NCBI RefSeq assembly: GCF_018070565.1
Contig: NZ_JAGPXL010000001.1
Coordinates: forward strand, 62,001-126,000
Source: Streptomyces sp. B93
GTDB taxonomy: Bacteria > Actinomycetota > Actinomycetes > Streptomycetales > Streptomycetaceae
DNA: 64,000 bases
Reading direction: 5' to 3'
Shown here: piece by piece, positions 16,998 to 24,222 of the stretch
Position numbering within the stretch: position 1 is the first letter of the stretch
How the letters are laid out: every line of letters starts with the position of its first letter
The notes under the pieces: generated by a model
Seen by the model: the letters and a program-made list of their open reading frames with translations, nothing else
The model's database searches: none
Told to the model about the DNA's origin: nothing
Program-made: the position numbers and the translations under genes

Positions 16998-17902
16998 ATC
17001 GACCACCCGGCGGCTATGGCGGCGACCTCGGCGCGCTCGCCGTCGGGCAGCGGCCTGCTCGGCGGGCGGACCTCGCGGCGGCACAGTCCGAGGGAGGCCA
17101 GGGCCTCCTTGACGACGGTGACGTTGTTGGCGGAGCCGTGGGCGGCGCGCAGTTCCTCGAAGCGGCGGATCTGCTCCCACACCTTCATCGCGCCCGGGTA
17201 GTCGCCCGAGCGCAGCGCCTCGATCATGTTCCGGGAGACGGCCGGGGCGACGTTCACCAGGCCGGAGGTGAAGCCGGTGGCGCCCGCCGAGAAGTAGGAC
17301 GGCGCGTACGGCTCGGCGAGCCCGGCCACCCAGACGAAGCGGTCCAGACCGGCGTCGCGGGCGAAGGCGGCGAAGCGGGCGGCGTCCGGGACGGCGTACT
17401 TCACGCCGATCACGTTCGGGCAGTGGTCGGCGAGTTCGGCGAGCCGGGCGCCGGCCAGCTGGGCGTTGCGGATGTAGGGCACCACGCCCAGCTCGGGCAC
17501 GGCCTCGGCGATGGCGCGGTGGTAGTCGACCCAGCCGGACTGGGAGACGTAGGGGTGGACGGGCTGGTGCACCATCACCATCGCCGCGCCCAGTTCGCGG
17601 GCGTGCCGGGCGGAGGCGACGGCGGTGGGGACGTCGTGTCCGACGCCGACCAGGATCACGGCCCGGTCCCCGGCCTCGTCGACGGTCAGCTCGGTGACCA
17701 GGCGCCGCTCCTCGGGGGTGAGGGCGTAGAACTCGCCGGTGTTGCCGTTGGGGGTGAGGGTGGTGATGCCGCCGTCGAGCAGCCGGCGCAGCAGGGCGCG
17801 GTGGGTGTCCTGGTCGACGGAGCCGTCCTCGGCGAACGGGGTCACCGGGATGGCCACCACCTCGGCCAGGGCGGCCCGCTGGGTCTCGAACGTGGTGGTC
17901 AT
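16994..17902 (-). CDS. DHDPS/NAL-fold enzyme, probable 2-keto-3-deoxy-sugar-acid dehydratase
   Basis: A 302-residue class I aldolase-fold enzyme. The family pattern includes NGNTGEFYALTPEER near residue 52, an active-site tyrosine at about 143 (VVPYIRN) and the Schiff-base lysine at about 168 (NVIGVKYAVPD). The NGNTGE sequence differs from the GTTGE of true DapA and fits catabolic members. Coupled on both sides by ATGA overlaps, to the GntR gene upstream and the IlvD/EDD dehydratase downstream, it most likely handles the dehydratase product, for example 2-keto-3-deoxy-L-arabonate to 2-oxoglutarate semialdehyde. Aldolase chemistry is an alternative that sequence reading cannot exclude. Confidence 0.8.
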   Translation of the reverse strand: MTTTFETQRAALAEVVAIPVTPFAEDGSVDQDTHRALLRRLLDGGITTLTPNGNTGEFYALTPEERRLVTELTVDEAGDRAVILVGVGHDVPTAVASARHARELGAAMVMVHQPVHPYVSQSGWVDYHRAIAEAVPELGVVPYIRNAQLAGARLAELADHCPNVIGVKYAVPDAARFAAFARDAGLDRFVWVAGLAEPYAPSYFSAGATGFTSGLVNVAPAVSRNMIEALRSGDYPGAMKVWEQIRRFEELRAAHGSANNVTVVKEALASLGLCRREVRPPSRPLPDGERAEVAAIAAGWSI

Positions 17903-18567
17903 GCCTGGATGTCCTCTCCCTGGGCCCCGGTCCCCGCGTCGGGAAAGGCCTTCAGCACGAACGACTCGATGTGGGCGTGCAGGGCGCGCGCCGCGCCGTC
18001 GGCGTCGCCCTCCGTGGCGAGCCGCAGGATCTCCCGGTGCTCACGGGCCTCCCGCTCCCAGGAGGGGTCGGCGGCCCAGGCGACGGCGGAGACGAGCGCG
18101 GCCTGGTCGCGGACCTCGTCGAGCATCCGGCCGAGCAGCGGGTTGCCGCACGACACGTACAGGGCGCGGTGGAACTCCCGGTTCGCGAGGGAGCGTTCGG
18201 CGGTGTCGGTGGCCCCGTCGGCGCGGGTCAGCGCCTCGCGGGCGGCGTCCAGGGAGGACCTGCGGCGCACGGTGCGGCGGAGCGCCTCGGGCTCCAGCAG
18301 CAGGCGTACGTCGTAGACCTCGCGCGCCATGTCCGCGTCCACCATGCGCACCGTGACGCCCTTGTACTGGCTCATCACGACCAGTCCGGTTCCGGCCAGG
18401 GTCTTGAGCGCCTCGCGCACGGGGGTCTTGGAGACCCCGAACTGTGCGGCGAGTTCGGTCTCGACCAGGGCCTGACCTGGCGTCAACTGCCCGGTGAGGA
18501 TGCGGTGTTTGATCCCCTCCAGCACGTACTGCGTGCGGGAGGGGATCGGGGTGGGCACAGAGGTCAT
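17899..18567 (-). CDS. GntR/FadR-family transcriptional regulator
   Basis: A 222-residue regulator with an N-terminal winged helix (residues about 10-75: VLEGIKHRILTGQLTPGQAL, ELAAQFGVSKTPVREALKTLAGTGLV) and an all-helical FadR/FCD ligand domain to the C-terminus (VYDVRLLLEPEALRRTV; a His-rich metal site probably formed by FHRALYV and REHREI). It heads the operon with the two sugar-acid enzymes, so a sugar acid or keto-deoxy intermediate is the likely inducer. A repeated GACGTAC element lies about 35 bp upstream of its start and is a good candidate for autoregulation. Confidence 0.9.
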   Translation of the reverse strand: MTSVPTPIPSRTQYVLEGIKHRILTGQLTPGQALVETELAAQFGVSKTPVREALKTLAGTGLVVMSQYKGVTVRMVDADMAREVYDVRLLLEPEALRRTVRRRSSLDAAREALTRADGATDTAERSLANREFHRALYVSCGNPLLGRMLDEVRDQAALVSAVAWAADPSWEREAREHREILRLATEGDADGAARALHAHIESFVLKAFPDAGTGAQGEDIQA

Positions 18568-18601
18568 GCGCGCCTCTCGGATCTCGCGTATCGCGTCTCA
18601 T

Positions 18602-18623
18602 ATATGACGTACGACGTACGACG
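18602..18623. promoter_or_regulatory. Repeated GACGTAC element, candidate GntR operator
   Basis: Upstream of the GntR gene, GACGTAC occurs twice head to tail with a partial third copy (18606-18623). The core CGTACGACGTACG is palindromic apart from its centre. It sits in the divergent gap between the GntR gene and the MFS gene (18568-18747) and could control both. Confidence 0.5.
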
Positions 18624-18747
18624 CGTTGAAGTTAGAAGCGCCCCCGTGTTTCGTCAATGCTTCCGGCAAAGAAACCTGCGGCCCGCCCAACGCCTAGGGC
18701 ATCTGCCCGATCCCGTGCCGCCCTCCTTAGACCCACGATGTCCAGGC

Positions 18748-19971
18748 ATGACGACGACGTGGACGGCCGTGCGCGTGCTGCGCGACGGCGACGCGCGGCG
18801 GTGTCTCGCCGCGGTGGTGGTGTCCGGCTTCGGCACCTCGGCGCTGTGGCTGGCGTCGGGTGTGTGGGTGAAGGACCTGACGGGCTCGAACGCGCTGGCC
18901 GCGCTCACCCTGCTGGTGATGTGGACGCCGGTGCTGTTCGGCCCGCCGCTGGGCACCCTCGCCGACCGGGTCCGCCGCAAACCCCTCCTGATCGCCACGA
19001 ACCTGCTGCTCGCGGCGGTGCTGCCGACCCTGCTCACCGTCGACTCGGCCGGTGACGTGTGGCTGGTGTGCGCGGTGCTGTTCGTCTACGGCGCCGCGGG
19101 CGTCGTCCAGGACGCGGCCGAGGCGGCGCTGGTCGCAGCCCGCCTCGACCCTGCGCTGCTCGGCGACTTCAACGGGCTGCGCATGACCGCGGGCGAGGGC
19201 ATGAAGCTGCTCGCCCCGCTGGCCGGTGCGGGCGTGTACGCGGCGTACGGCGGTGCGGCCGTGGTCCTGCTGGACGCGGGGACGTTCGTGCTGGCCACCG
19301 CCCTGTACGCCGGTCTGCGGGTCCCCGAGAGGCGGCCCGGGACACCGGCGTCCGGCTGGTGGGCGCGGACCGCCGAGGGCGCCCGTCGCCTGTGGGGGCA
19401 CGCGCGGCTGCGGCCCCTGGTCCTGGCCGCCGGTACGACGATGCTGTGCGCCGGGGTCAACGGCGCGCTGGTGTACGCGGTCGTCGACGGCCTCGGCCGT
19501 CCGCCCGCGTACGCCGGTGTCCTCGCCGCCGTGCAGGGCGCCGGGTCGGTCGTGGCCGGGCTGGCCTCGGGCGCGGGCCTGCGGCGGCTGGGCGAGCGCG
19601 GGTTCGCGGTCTGCGGCATGGCGGTGACCGGCGTCGCGGTGGCGCTGCGGGCCGTGCCGTCGGACGCGGTGGTGCTGCTGGGCAGCGCGGCCGTCGGGGC
19701 GGGTCTGCCCTGCGTCCTGATCGCCGCGTTCACGGCCGTGCAGCGGAGCACGCCGCACGCCCTGCTGGGCCGTACGGCGGCCACGGCGAGCACCCTGGTG
19801 TTCGTGCCGAACGTGCTCGGCCTCGCCGTGGGGGCGGCCCTGGTCGGACCGCTCCCCCACGGCCCGCTGCTCGTGGCGTTGGGCGCGGCCCAGCTGGTGT
19901 CGGTGGTTCAGCTGCCGCCGAGGGCCTCCCGCACCGCCGAGAGGTCGTCGTCCGACGCCAGCCCGGCGTGA
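18748..19971 (+). CDS. MFS transporter
   Basis: A 407-residue transporter with about twelve hydrophobic segments, in the MFS_3-like group. The cytoplasmic loop between helices 2 and 3 carries GTLADRVRRKPLLIATNLL, the family's GxLaDrxGRrxxl-type motif. Further helices are clear (WLVCAVLFVYGAAGVVQDAAEAALV, VVLLGSAAVGAGLPCVLIAAF). The substrate is unknown; divergence from the GntR gene hints at sugar-acid transport, but members of this group are often drug or metabolite exporters. The ATG at 18748 gives a normal N-terminus; the ribosome site is weak. Its last 64 bp overlap the convergent gene at 19908. Confidence 0.8.
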   Translation: MTTTWTAVRVLRDGDARRCLAAVVVSGFGTSALWLASGVWVKDLTGSNALAALTLLVMWTPVLFGPPLGTLADRVRRKPLLIATNLLLAAVLPTLLTVDSAGDVWLVCAVLFVYGAAGVVQDAAEAALVAARLDPALLGDFNGLRMTAGEGMKLLAPLAGAGVYAAYGGAAVVLLDAGTFVLATALYAGLRVPERRPGTPASGWWARTAEGARRLWGHARLRPLVLAAGTTMLCAGVNGALVYAVVDGLGRPPAYAGVLAAVQGAGSVVAGLASGAGLRRLGERGFAVCGMAVTGVAVALRAVPSDAVVLLGSAAVGAGLPCVLIAAFTAVQRSTPHALLGRTAATASTLVFVPNVLGLAVGAALVGPLPHGPLLVALGAAQLVSVVQLPPRASRTAERSSSDASPA

Positions 19972-21074
19972 TAGAGCCGCAGTTCGGTCGCCCCGAGGTC
20001 CCGGGCGCGCCCGGCGTCCGCCGCCAGGGTGGCGGGGCTGCCGCCCATGCCGGAGACGACGGTGAGGTTGGCGGCGAGGACGGCACCTGCCACGCCCTGC
20101 TCGGCGAAGGGGGTGAGCGGACCCGCGCCGCCGGTGCAGGGGACCACCACGCCGTCGGCGACGGAGAGGATGTGCGCGGGGTCGACGCCCGCGTTGGCGC
20201 CGCAGTGGTAGGAGACCGGGTCGGCGTGCAGGAGGATCTGGAAGCCCTCCGGGGCCGCGGCGCGGACCGCGGTGACCGTCTCCTCCTGGAGGGTGCGGGC
20301 GGTGTCGTCGCGCCACGCGCGCGTGGCGGCCGCCTTGCCCTCACCGAGCAGTTTCCCGACGCCCGCCCAGCCGCCGTCGGAGGGCGCCCCCCGCCACACC
20401 GGCTCCAGCGCGGCCCGTACGTCGGCGGCCAGCCGGTCCGCGTCCAGCCCCTGCGCGGCGTACCCCGCACGGCAGGCGTGGCAGAAGCACAGGGACATCA
20501 GGTACTGACCGGCGTCGCCGAGGCCCACCCCGCCGGTCTTGTCGTGGGCGTGCAGATGGGCGAGCCCGTACCAGCCGAGGGACTCCAGTTCGGTGCCGCG
20601 CGCCCCGGGCCGTACCGCCGACTCCACCGCCAGACCGGTGAGGTACGCGCGCGTGCCGGGCTGTGCGATGCACGGCGCCCACGGGTAGCGGTCGCCGTAG
20701 GCGTTGACCACCGAGGTGTCCGGGTGCTCGGCGCCCAGGCGGGAGTTGTGCGCGAGGACCACCCAGGTGTGCACCTCGAGACCGGCCTCCGCGAGTGCGG
20801 CGGCGGCCTCGCCGTGGGCGTCGCCGGGCGCCCAGTCCCCGGCCGGGTAGGGGCGCAGCGCGCGGCCCGCCCAGCGGTCGGCGTCGACCGGGTACAGCAC
20901 CGCGGCGTACTCGGCGGTGACGACGCGGTGGCGGGGGTGGCGGGGAGTGAGGGCGCGCGTGGAGTGGTAGGCGGCGGCGAGGGTCACCTGGGTGACGCCG
21001 AGCGCGGCGATCCGCCCGGGTGCCTCCGGGTCCCCGTTGACGTCCCAGGGGTAGACGAACGCCGATGTCTTCAC
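19908..21074 (-). CDS. Conserved hypothetical protein in the sugar-acid cluster
   Basis: A 388-residue soluble protein with no signal peptide that I do not assign to a family. The opening MKTSAFVYPWDVNGDPEAPGRIAALGVTQVTLAAAYHSTRAL, segments such as GLEVHTWVVLAHNSRLG, FQILLHADP and the C-terminal LGATELRLYHAGLAS look like successive strands of a TIM-barrel resembling glycoside-hydrolase-like proteins. A CFCHACRAGYAAQG motif may bind metal or be structural. It lies 19 bp downstream of the 5-dehydro-4-deoxyglucarate dehydratase gene, so an accessory role in uronate metabolism is plausible but unproven. Its 3' end overlaps the MFS gene by 64 bp. Confidence 0.7.
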   Translation of the reverse strand: MKTSAFVYPWDVNGDPEAPGRIAALGVTQVTLAAAYHSTRALTPRHPRHRVVTAEYAAVLYPVDADRWAGRALRPYPAGDWAPGDAHGEAAAALAEAGLEVHTWVVLAHNSRLGAEHPDTSVVNAYGDRYPWAPCIAQPGTRAYLTGLAVESAVRPGARGTELESLGWYGLAHLHAHDKTGGVGLGDAGQYLMSLCFCHACRAGYAAQGLDADRLAADVRAALEPVWRGAPSDGGWAGVGKLLGEGKAAATRAWRDDTARTLQEETVTAVRAAAPEGFQILLHADPVSYHCGANAGVDPAHILSVADGVVVPCTGGAGPLTPFAEQGVAGAVLAANLTVVSGMGGSPATLAADAGRARDLGATELRLYHAGLASDDDLSAVREALGGS

Positions 21075-21093
21075 TTGGCCTCCTGACAGGACT

Positions 21094-22023
21094 TCACAGC
21101 AGTGCGTATCCCCGCTCGATCACCTGAGCGAGCCGCTTGACATGATCGTCGTCCGGCTCGTGCAGCGGGGGCCGTACCTCGCCGACGTCCAGTCCGCGCA
21201 GCCGTACGCCCGCCTTGACCAGCGAGACGGCGTAGCCGCGGCCCTGGGCGCGCAGTTCGACGAACGGACGGTAGAAGCCGTCCAGGAGCCGGTCGGCCGT
21301 GGCGCGGTCGTCGGCCTCCAGCGCCCGGTGGAAGGTGAGGGCGATCTCCGGGGCGAAGCAGAACACCGCGGAGGAGTAGAGCGGCACCCCGACGGCGCGA
21401 TAGGCGAGCTGGGTCTGTTCGGCGGTCGGCAGCCCGTTGAAGTAGAGGAAGTCGCCGGACGCCCCGGTGCGTACGGCACTGACGATCCGCTGCATCAGGT
21501 CGAGGTCGCCGAGCCCGTCCTTGAGGCCGACGATCCCGTCCGTGCGGGCGAGCCCGACGACCGTCGCCGGGGTGAAGACGGCGTTGTCACGCTGGTAGAC
21601 GACGACGGGCAGCGCGGTCGCGGCGGCGATCTCCCGGTAGTGCCGCAGCAGCCCTTCCTGCCCGGCGACGACGAGGTACGGCGGCATGGCGAGCAGCCCG
21701 TCCACCCCGGCCGCCTCGGCGAGCCGCGCGTACCGCACGGCGAGCGCCGTCCCGTACCCGGCGCCCGCGAGGACCGGTACCCGGCCGTCGCTCTCCTCGA
21801 CGGCCGCCCGCACGCACGTCCCGAACTCCTCCGGCGTCAGCGCGTGGAACTCCCCGGTGCCGCAGCAGGCGAAGACGGCGGCGGCCCCGGCCGCCACACC
21901 CTGGCGTACGTGCGCGCGATAGGCGTCGAGGCCGACGGCGCCGTCCGGGCCGAAGGCGGTGACGGGGAAGAACAGCGGCCCGCTGGGGATACTGAGCCGG
22001 GCGGCGAGGTCGGCAGGCGTCAC
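21094..22023 (-). CDS. kdgD: 5-dehydro-4-deoxyglucarate dehydratase (DHDPS fold)
   Basis: A 309-residue enzyme that would dehydrate and decarboxylate 5-keto-4-deoxy-D-glucarate to 2-oxoglutarate semialdehyde, the last special step of the oxidative galacturonate pathway. The KdgD-type opening LSIPSGPLFFPVTAFGPDG and the CCGTGEFHALTPEEF block distinguish it from DapA. The active-site tyrosine is about 143 (VVVYQRDNAVF) and the Schiff-base lysine about 168 (DGIVGLKDGLGDLDLMQ). It is divergent from the uronate dehydrogenase gene, which supplies the pathway entry, across a 179-bp control region. Galactarate dehydratase, needed between them, is not in the window. Confidence 0.88.
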   Translation of the reverse strand: MTPADLAARLSIPSGPLFFPVTAFGPDGAVGLDAYRAHVRQGVAAGAAAVFACCGTGEFHALTPEEFGTCVRAAVEESDGRVPVLAGAGYGTALAVRYARLAEAAGVDGLLAMPPYLVVAGQEGLLRHYREIAAATALPVVVYQRDNAVFTPATVVGLARTDGIVGLKDGLGDLDLMQRIVSAVRTGASGDFLYFNGLPTAEQTQLAYRAVGVPLYSSAVFCFAPEIALTFHRALEADDRATADRLLDGFYRPFVELRAQGRGYAVSLVKAGVRLRGLDVGEVRPPLHEPDDDHVKRLAQVIERGYALL

Positions 22024-22076
22024 AGGCTCTCCCTAGAACAGGGTGACTACAGGGGACGTACAGGTTTCTGATCGAA

Positions 22077-22092
22077 GTTTATGTTTATGAAC
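22077..22092. promoter_or_regulatory. AT-rich inverted repeat in the kdgD/udh divergent control region
   Basis: The element GTTTATGTTTATGAAC has symmetric ends (GTT-AT / AT-AAC) and stands out in a GC-rich background. It lies 54-69 bp upstream of the kdgD start and about 110 bp upstream of udh, so one regulator could control both. The half TGAACA recurs near the neighbouring DeoR operon. Confidence 0.4.
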
Positions 22093-22202
22093 AGAGCCCG
22101 CGCCACCCTTGACGAGCCACGACCCCGCCCCACACCTTGTCCACGCATGTGAATCCGGGATATGAATACGGCTGACCGTCCAGGAAACCGAGGAGACCGA
22201 GG

Positions 22203-23012
22203 ATGCCCGCTCCCCGCACCGTTCTGCTCACCGGCGCCGCCGGCGGGCTCGGCACCCTGATGCGGGAGCTGCTCCCCGACCACGGCTACCGGCTGCGCCT
22301 GCTGGACCTGCGCCCCGTCGAGGGCGAACCGGACGCGATCGTCGCGGACCTCGCCGACCGGGCGGCCCTGCGCGAGGCCGTACGCGGTGTCGACGCGATC
22401 ATCCACCTCGCGGGCATCTCCCTGGAAGCCCCCTTCGAGAAGATCCTCAAGGCGAACATCGAGGGCACCTACAACCTGTACGAGGCCGCCCGCGAGGAGG
22501 GCGTCGGCCGGATCGTCTTCGCCTCCTCCAACCACGCGGTGGGCTGCACGCCGCGCCCGCGGGGCGACGACCCGCTGATCCCCGTCGACACCCCGCACCG
22601 CCCGGACACCTTCTACGGCCTGTCCAAGTCCTTCGGCGAGGACCTCGCCCAGTTCTACTGGGACAAGCACGGCCTGGAGACCGTCTCCGTGCGCATCGGC
22701 TCCTGCTTCCCGGAGCCGACCAGCGTGCGGATGCTGTCGCTGTGGATGAGCCCCGCCGACGGCGCCCGCCTCTTCCACGCCGCCCTCACCGCCGAGCACG
22801 TGGGCCACACCGTCGTATACGGCTCCTCCGCCAACACCCGGCTGTGGTGGGACCTGACCTCCGCGCGGGCCCTCGGCTACGCACCGCAGGACGACTCCGA
22901 GCCGTACGCCGAGAAGCTCATCGCGGAGCAGGGCGAACTGGACCCCGGCAACCCGGCCCACGCCCGCCTCGGCGGCCACTTCGTGACCGACCCGCCGATC
23001 TGGCCGTACTGA
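22203..23012 (+). CDS. udh: Uronate dehydrogenase (NAD-dependent, SDR)
   Basis: A 269-residue extended short-chain dehydrogenase. The nucleotide motif TGAAGGLG is at residues 10-17, DAIIHLAGIS follows, and the catalytic SSN...YGLSKSFGED block gives the YxxxK pair. The closing HFVTDPPIWPY and overall length match uronate dehydrogenases, which oxidise D-galacturonate or D-glucuronate to the aldaro-lactone. This fits the surrounding pectin lyase and esterase genes, whose end product is galacturonate. The ATG at 22203 follows an AGGAGACCGAGG purine stretch. A 16-bp hairpin terminator lies 60 bp after the stop. Confidence 0.88.
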   Translation: MPAPRTVLLTGAAGGLGTLMRELLPDHGYRLRLLDLRPVEGEPDAIVADLADRAALREAVRGVDAIIHLAGISLEAPFEKILKANIEGTYNLYEAAREEGVGRIVFASSNHAVGCTPRPRGDDPLIPVDTPHRPDTFYGLSKSFGEDLAQFYWDKHGLETVSVRIGSCFPEPTSVRMLSLWMSPADGARLFHAALTAEHVGHTVVYGSSANTRLWWDLTSARALGYAPQDDSEPYAEKLIAEQGELDPGNPAHARLGGHFVTDPPIWPY

Positions 23013-23072
23013 GCCGTGTCGCGCGGATCGCTCAGTCACTGATCCGGCCGACACGGCCGAAACCAGGCGTTC

Positions 23073-23113
23073 GCGGGAGCGGGCGGGCACCGAACGGGCC
23101 CGCCCGCTCCCGC
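23073..23113 (+). terminator. Strong hairpin terminator after udh
   Basis: A perfect 16-bp stem (23073-23088 with 23098-23113) closes a 9-base loop. It lies in the 327-bp gap 23013-23339, which has no gene; the remainder holds the DeoR promoter region. No T-run follows, as is common for GC-rich actinobacterial terminators. Confidence 0.75.
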
Positions 23114-23221
23114 ATTCGGGCATCCACCGTGCCCGATCCCACCCCACCCGTCACACCCGCGCAGGTCCGAGACGGACTCTGCCGCAGTCAAACGGGCACA
23201 ACCGGGCAGCATCGGATCCGT

Positions 23222-23233
23222 AACAGGCCTGTT
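23222..23233. promoter_or_regulatory. Perfect 12-bp palindrome upstream of the DeoR gene
   Basis: AACAGGCCTGTT lies about 105 bp before the DeoR start and just upstream of a TAGAAC sequence that could be a -10 element. It is a candidate site for autoregulation by the DeoR protein. The edge reads TGTTCA, which also occurs before the binding-protein gene (24197-24202). Confidence 0.45.
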
Positions 23234-23339
23234 CAGCGTCGAATCCCCGCTGTAGAACTTCCCCCATGACTCCCTCGGGGCCCGAACGGGCAGCTCCGGC
23301 GGCCGAGGGACCGAGTACCACAGCGAAGCACGGAAGCGG

Positions 23340-24131
23340 GTGTCGACGATGACGACGGCGAAGGCGGCGAGGAGCGCCGAAGAACGCCAGCGCGAGATCG
23401 TGCGCATGGCGCGCGCCACCGGCGCGGTCGACGTCACCGCACTCGCCACCGACCTGAACGTGGCAAAGGAGACGGTACGGCGGGACCTGCGCGTCCTGGA
23501 GGACCACGGCCTGCTGCGCCGTACCCATGGCGGCGCCTACCCCGTGGAGAGCGCCGGGTTCGAGACGACGCTCGCCTTCCGCGCCACCAGCCACGTCCCC
23601 GAGAAGCGCCGCATCGGGGCCGCGGCGGCCGAGCTGCTCGGGGACGCCGAGACGGTCTTCGTCGACGAGGGGTTCACCCCGCAGCTCGTCGCCGAGGCCC
23701 TCCCGAGGGACCGGCCGCTGACCGTGGTCACCGCCTCCCTGCCGGTCGCCGGTTCGCTCGCCGAGGCCGAGAACGTCTCGGTGCTGCTGCTCGGCGGCCG
23801 GGTCCGCTCCGGCACCCTGGCCACCGTCGACCACTGGACGACCAAGATGCTCGCCGGTTTCGTCATCGACCTGGCGTTCATCGGCGCCAACGGCATCTCG
23901 CGCGAGCACGGCCTCACCACCCCCGACCCGGCCGTCAGCGACGTCAAGGCACAGGCGATCCGGTCCGCCCGGCGCACCGTGTTCGCCGGTGTGCACACCA
24001 AGTTCGGAGCGGTCAGCTTCTGCCGGTTCGCCGACATCGGCGCCCTGGAGACGATCGTCACCAGCACCTTGCTCCCCGCCGCCGAGGCCCATCGCTACTC
24101 CCTGCTGGGGCCTCAGGTCATCCGCGTCTGA
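23340..24131 (+). CDS. DeoR/GlpR-family transcriptional regulator
   Basis: A 263-residue repressor. The DeoR winged helix is at residues about 15-70 (RQREIVRMARATGAVDVTALATDLNVAKETVRRDLRVLEDHGLLRRTHGGA). The DeoRC sugar-phosphate sensor domain follows, with FVDEGFTPQLVAEAL, VVTASLPVA, LLLGGRVR and the D-FIGANGIS block typical of the isomerase-like fold. It precedes a polyol importer operon by 91 bp and presumably represses it until a phosphorylated sugar or polyol appears. The GTG at 23340 has GGAAG close upstream; an ATG at 23349 is an equally plausible start that would shorten it by three residues. Confidence 0.9.
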   Translation: MSTMTTAKAARSAEERQREIVRMARATGAVDVTALATDLNVAKETVRRDLRVLEDHGLLRRTHGGAYPVESAGFETTLAFRATSHVPEKRRIGAAAAELLGDAETVFVDEGFTPQLVAEALPRDRPLTVVTASLPVAGSLAEAENVSVLLLGGRVRSGTLATVDHWTTKMLAGFVIDLAFIGANGISREHGLTTPDPAVSDVKAQAIRSARRTVFAGVHTKFGAVSFCRFADIGALETIVTSTLLPAAEAHRYSLLGPQVIRV

Positions 24132-24222
24132 ACACCCGCCTCCCACCTTCCTCCGACACCCCCTCCGTAAGGCCGCACACCCCCACAAGTCCCCTTTGTT
24201 CAAGAATGTCCAGGAGCATCGC

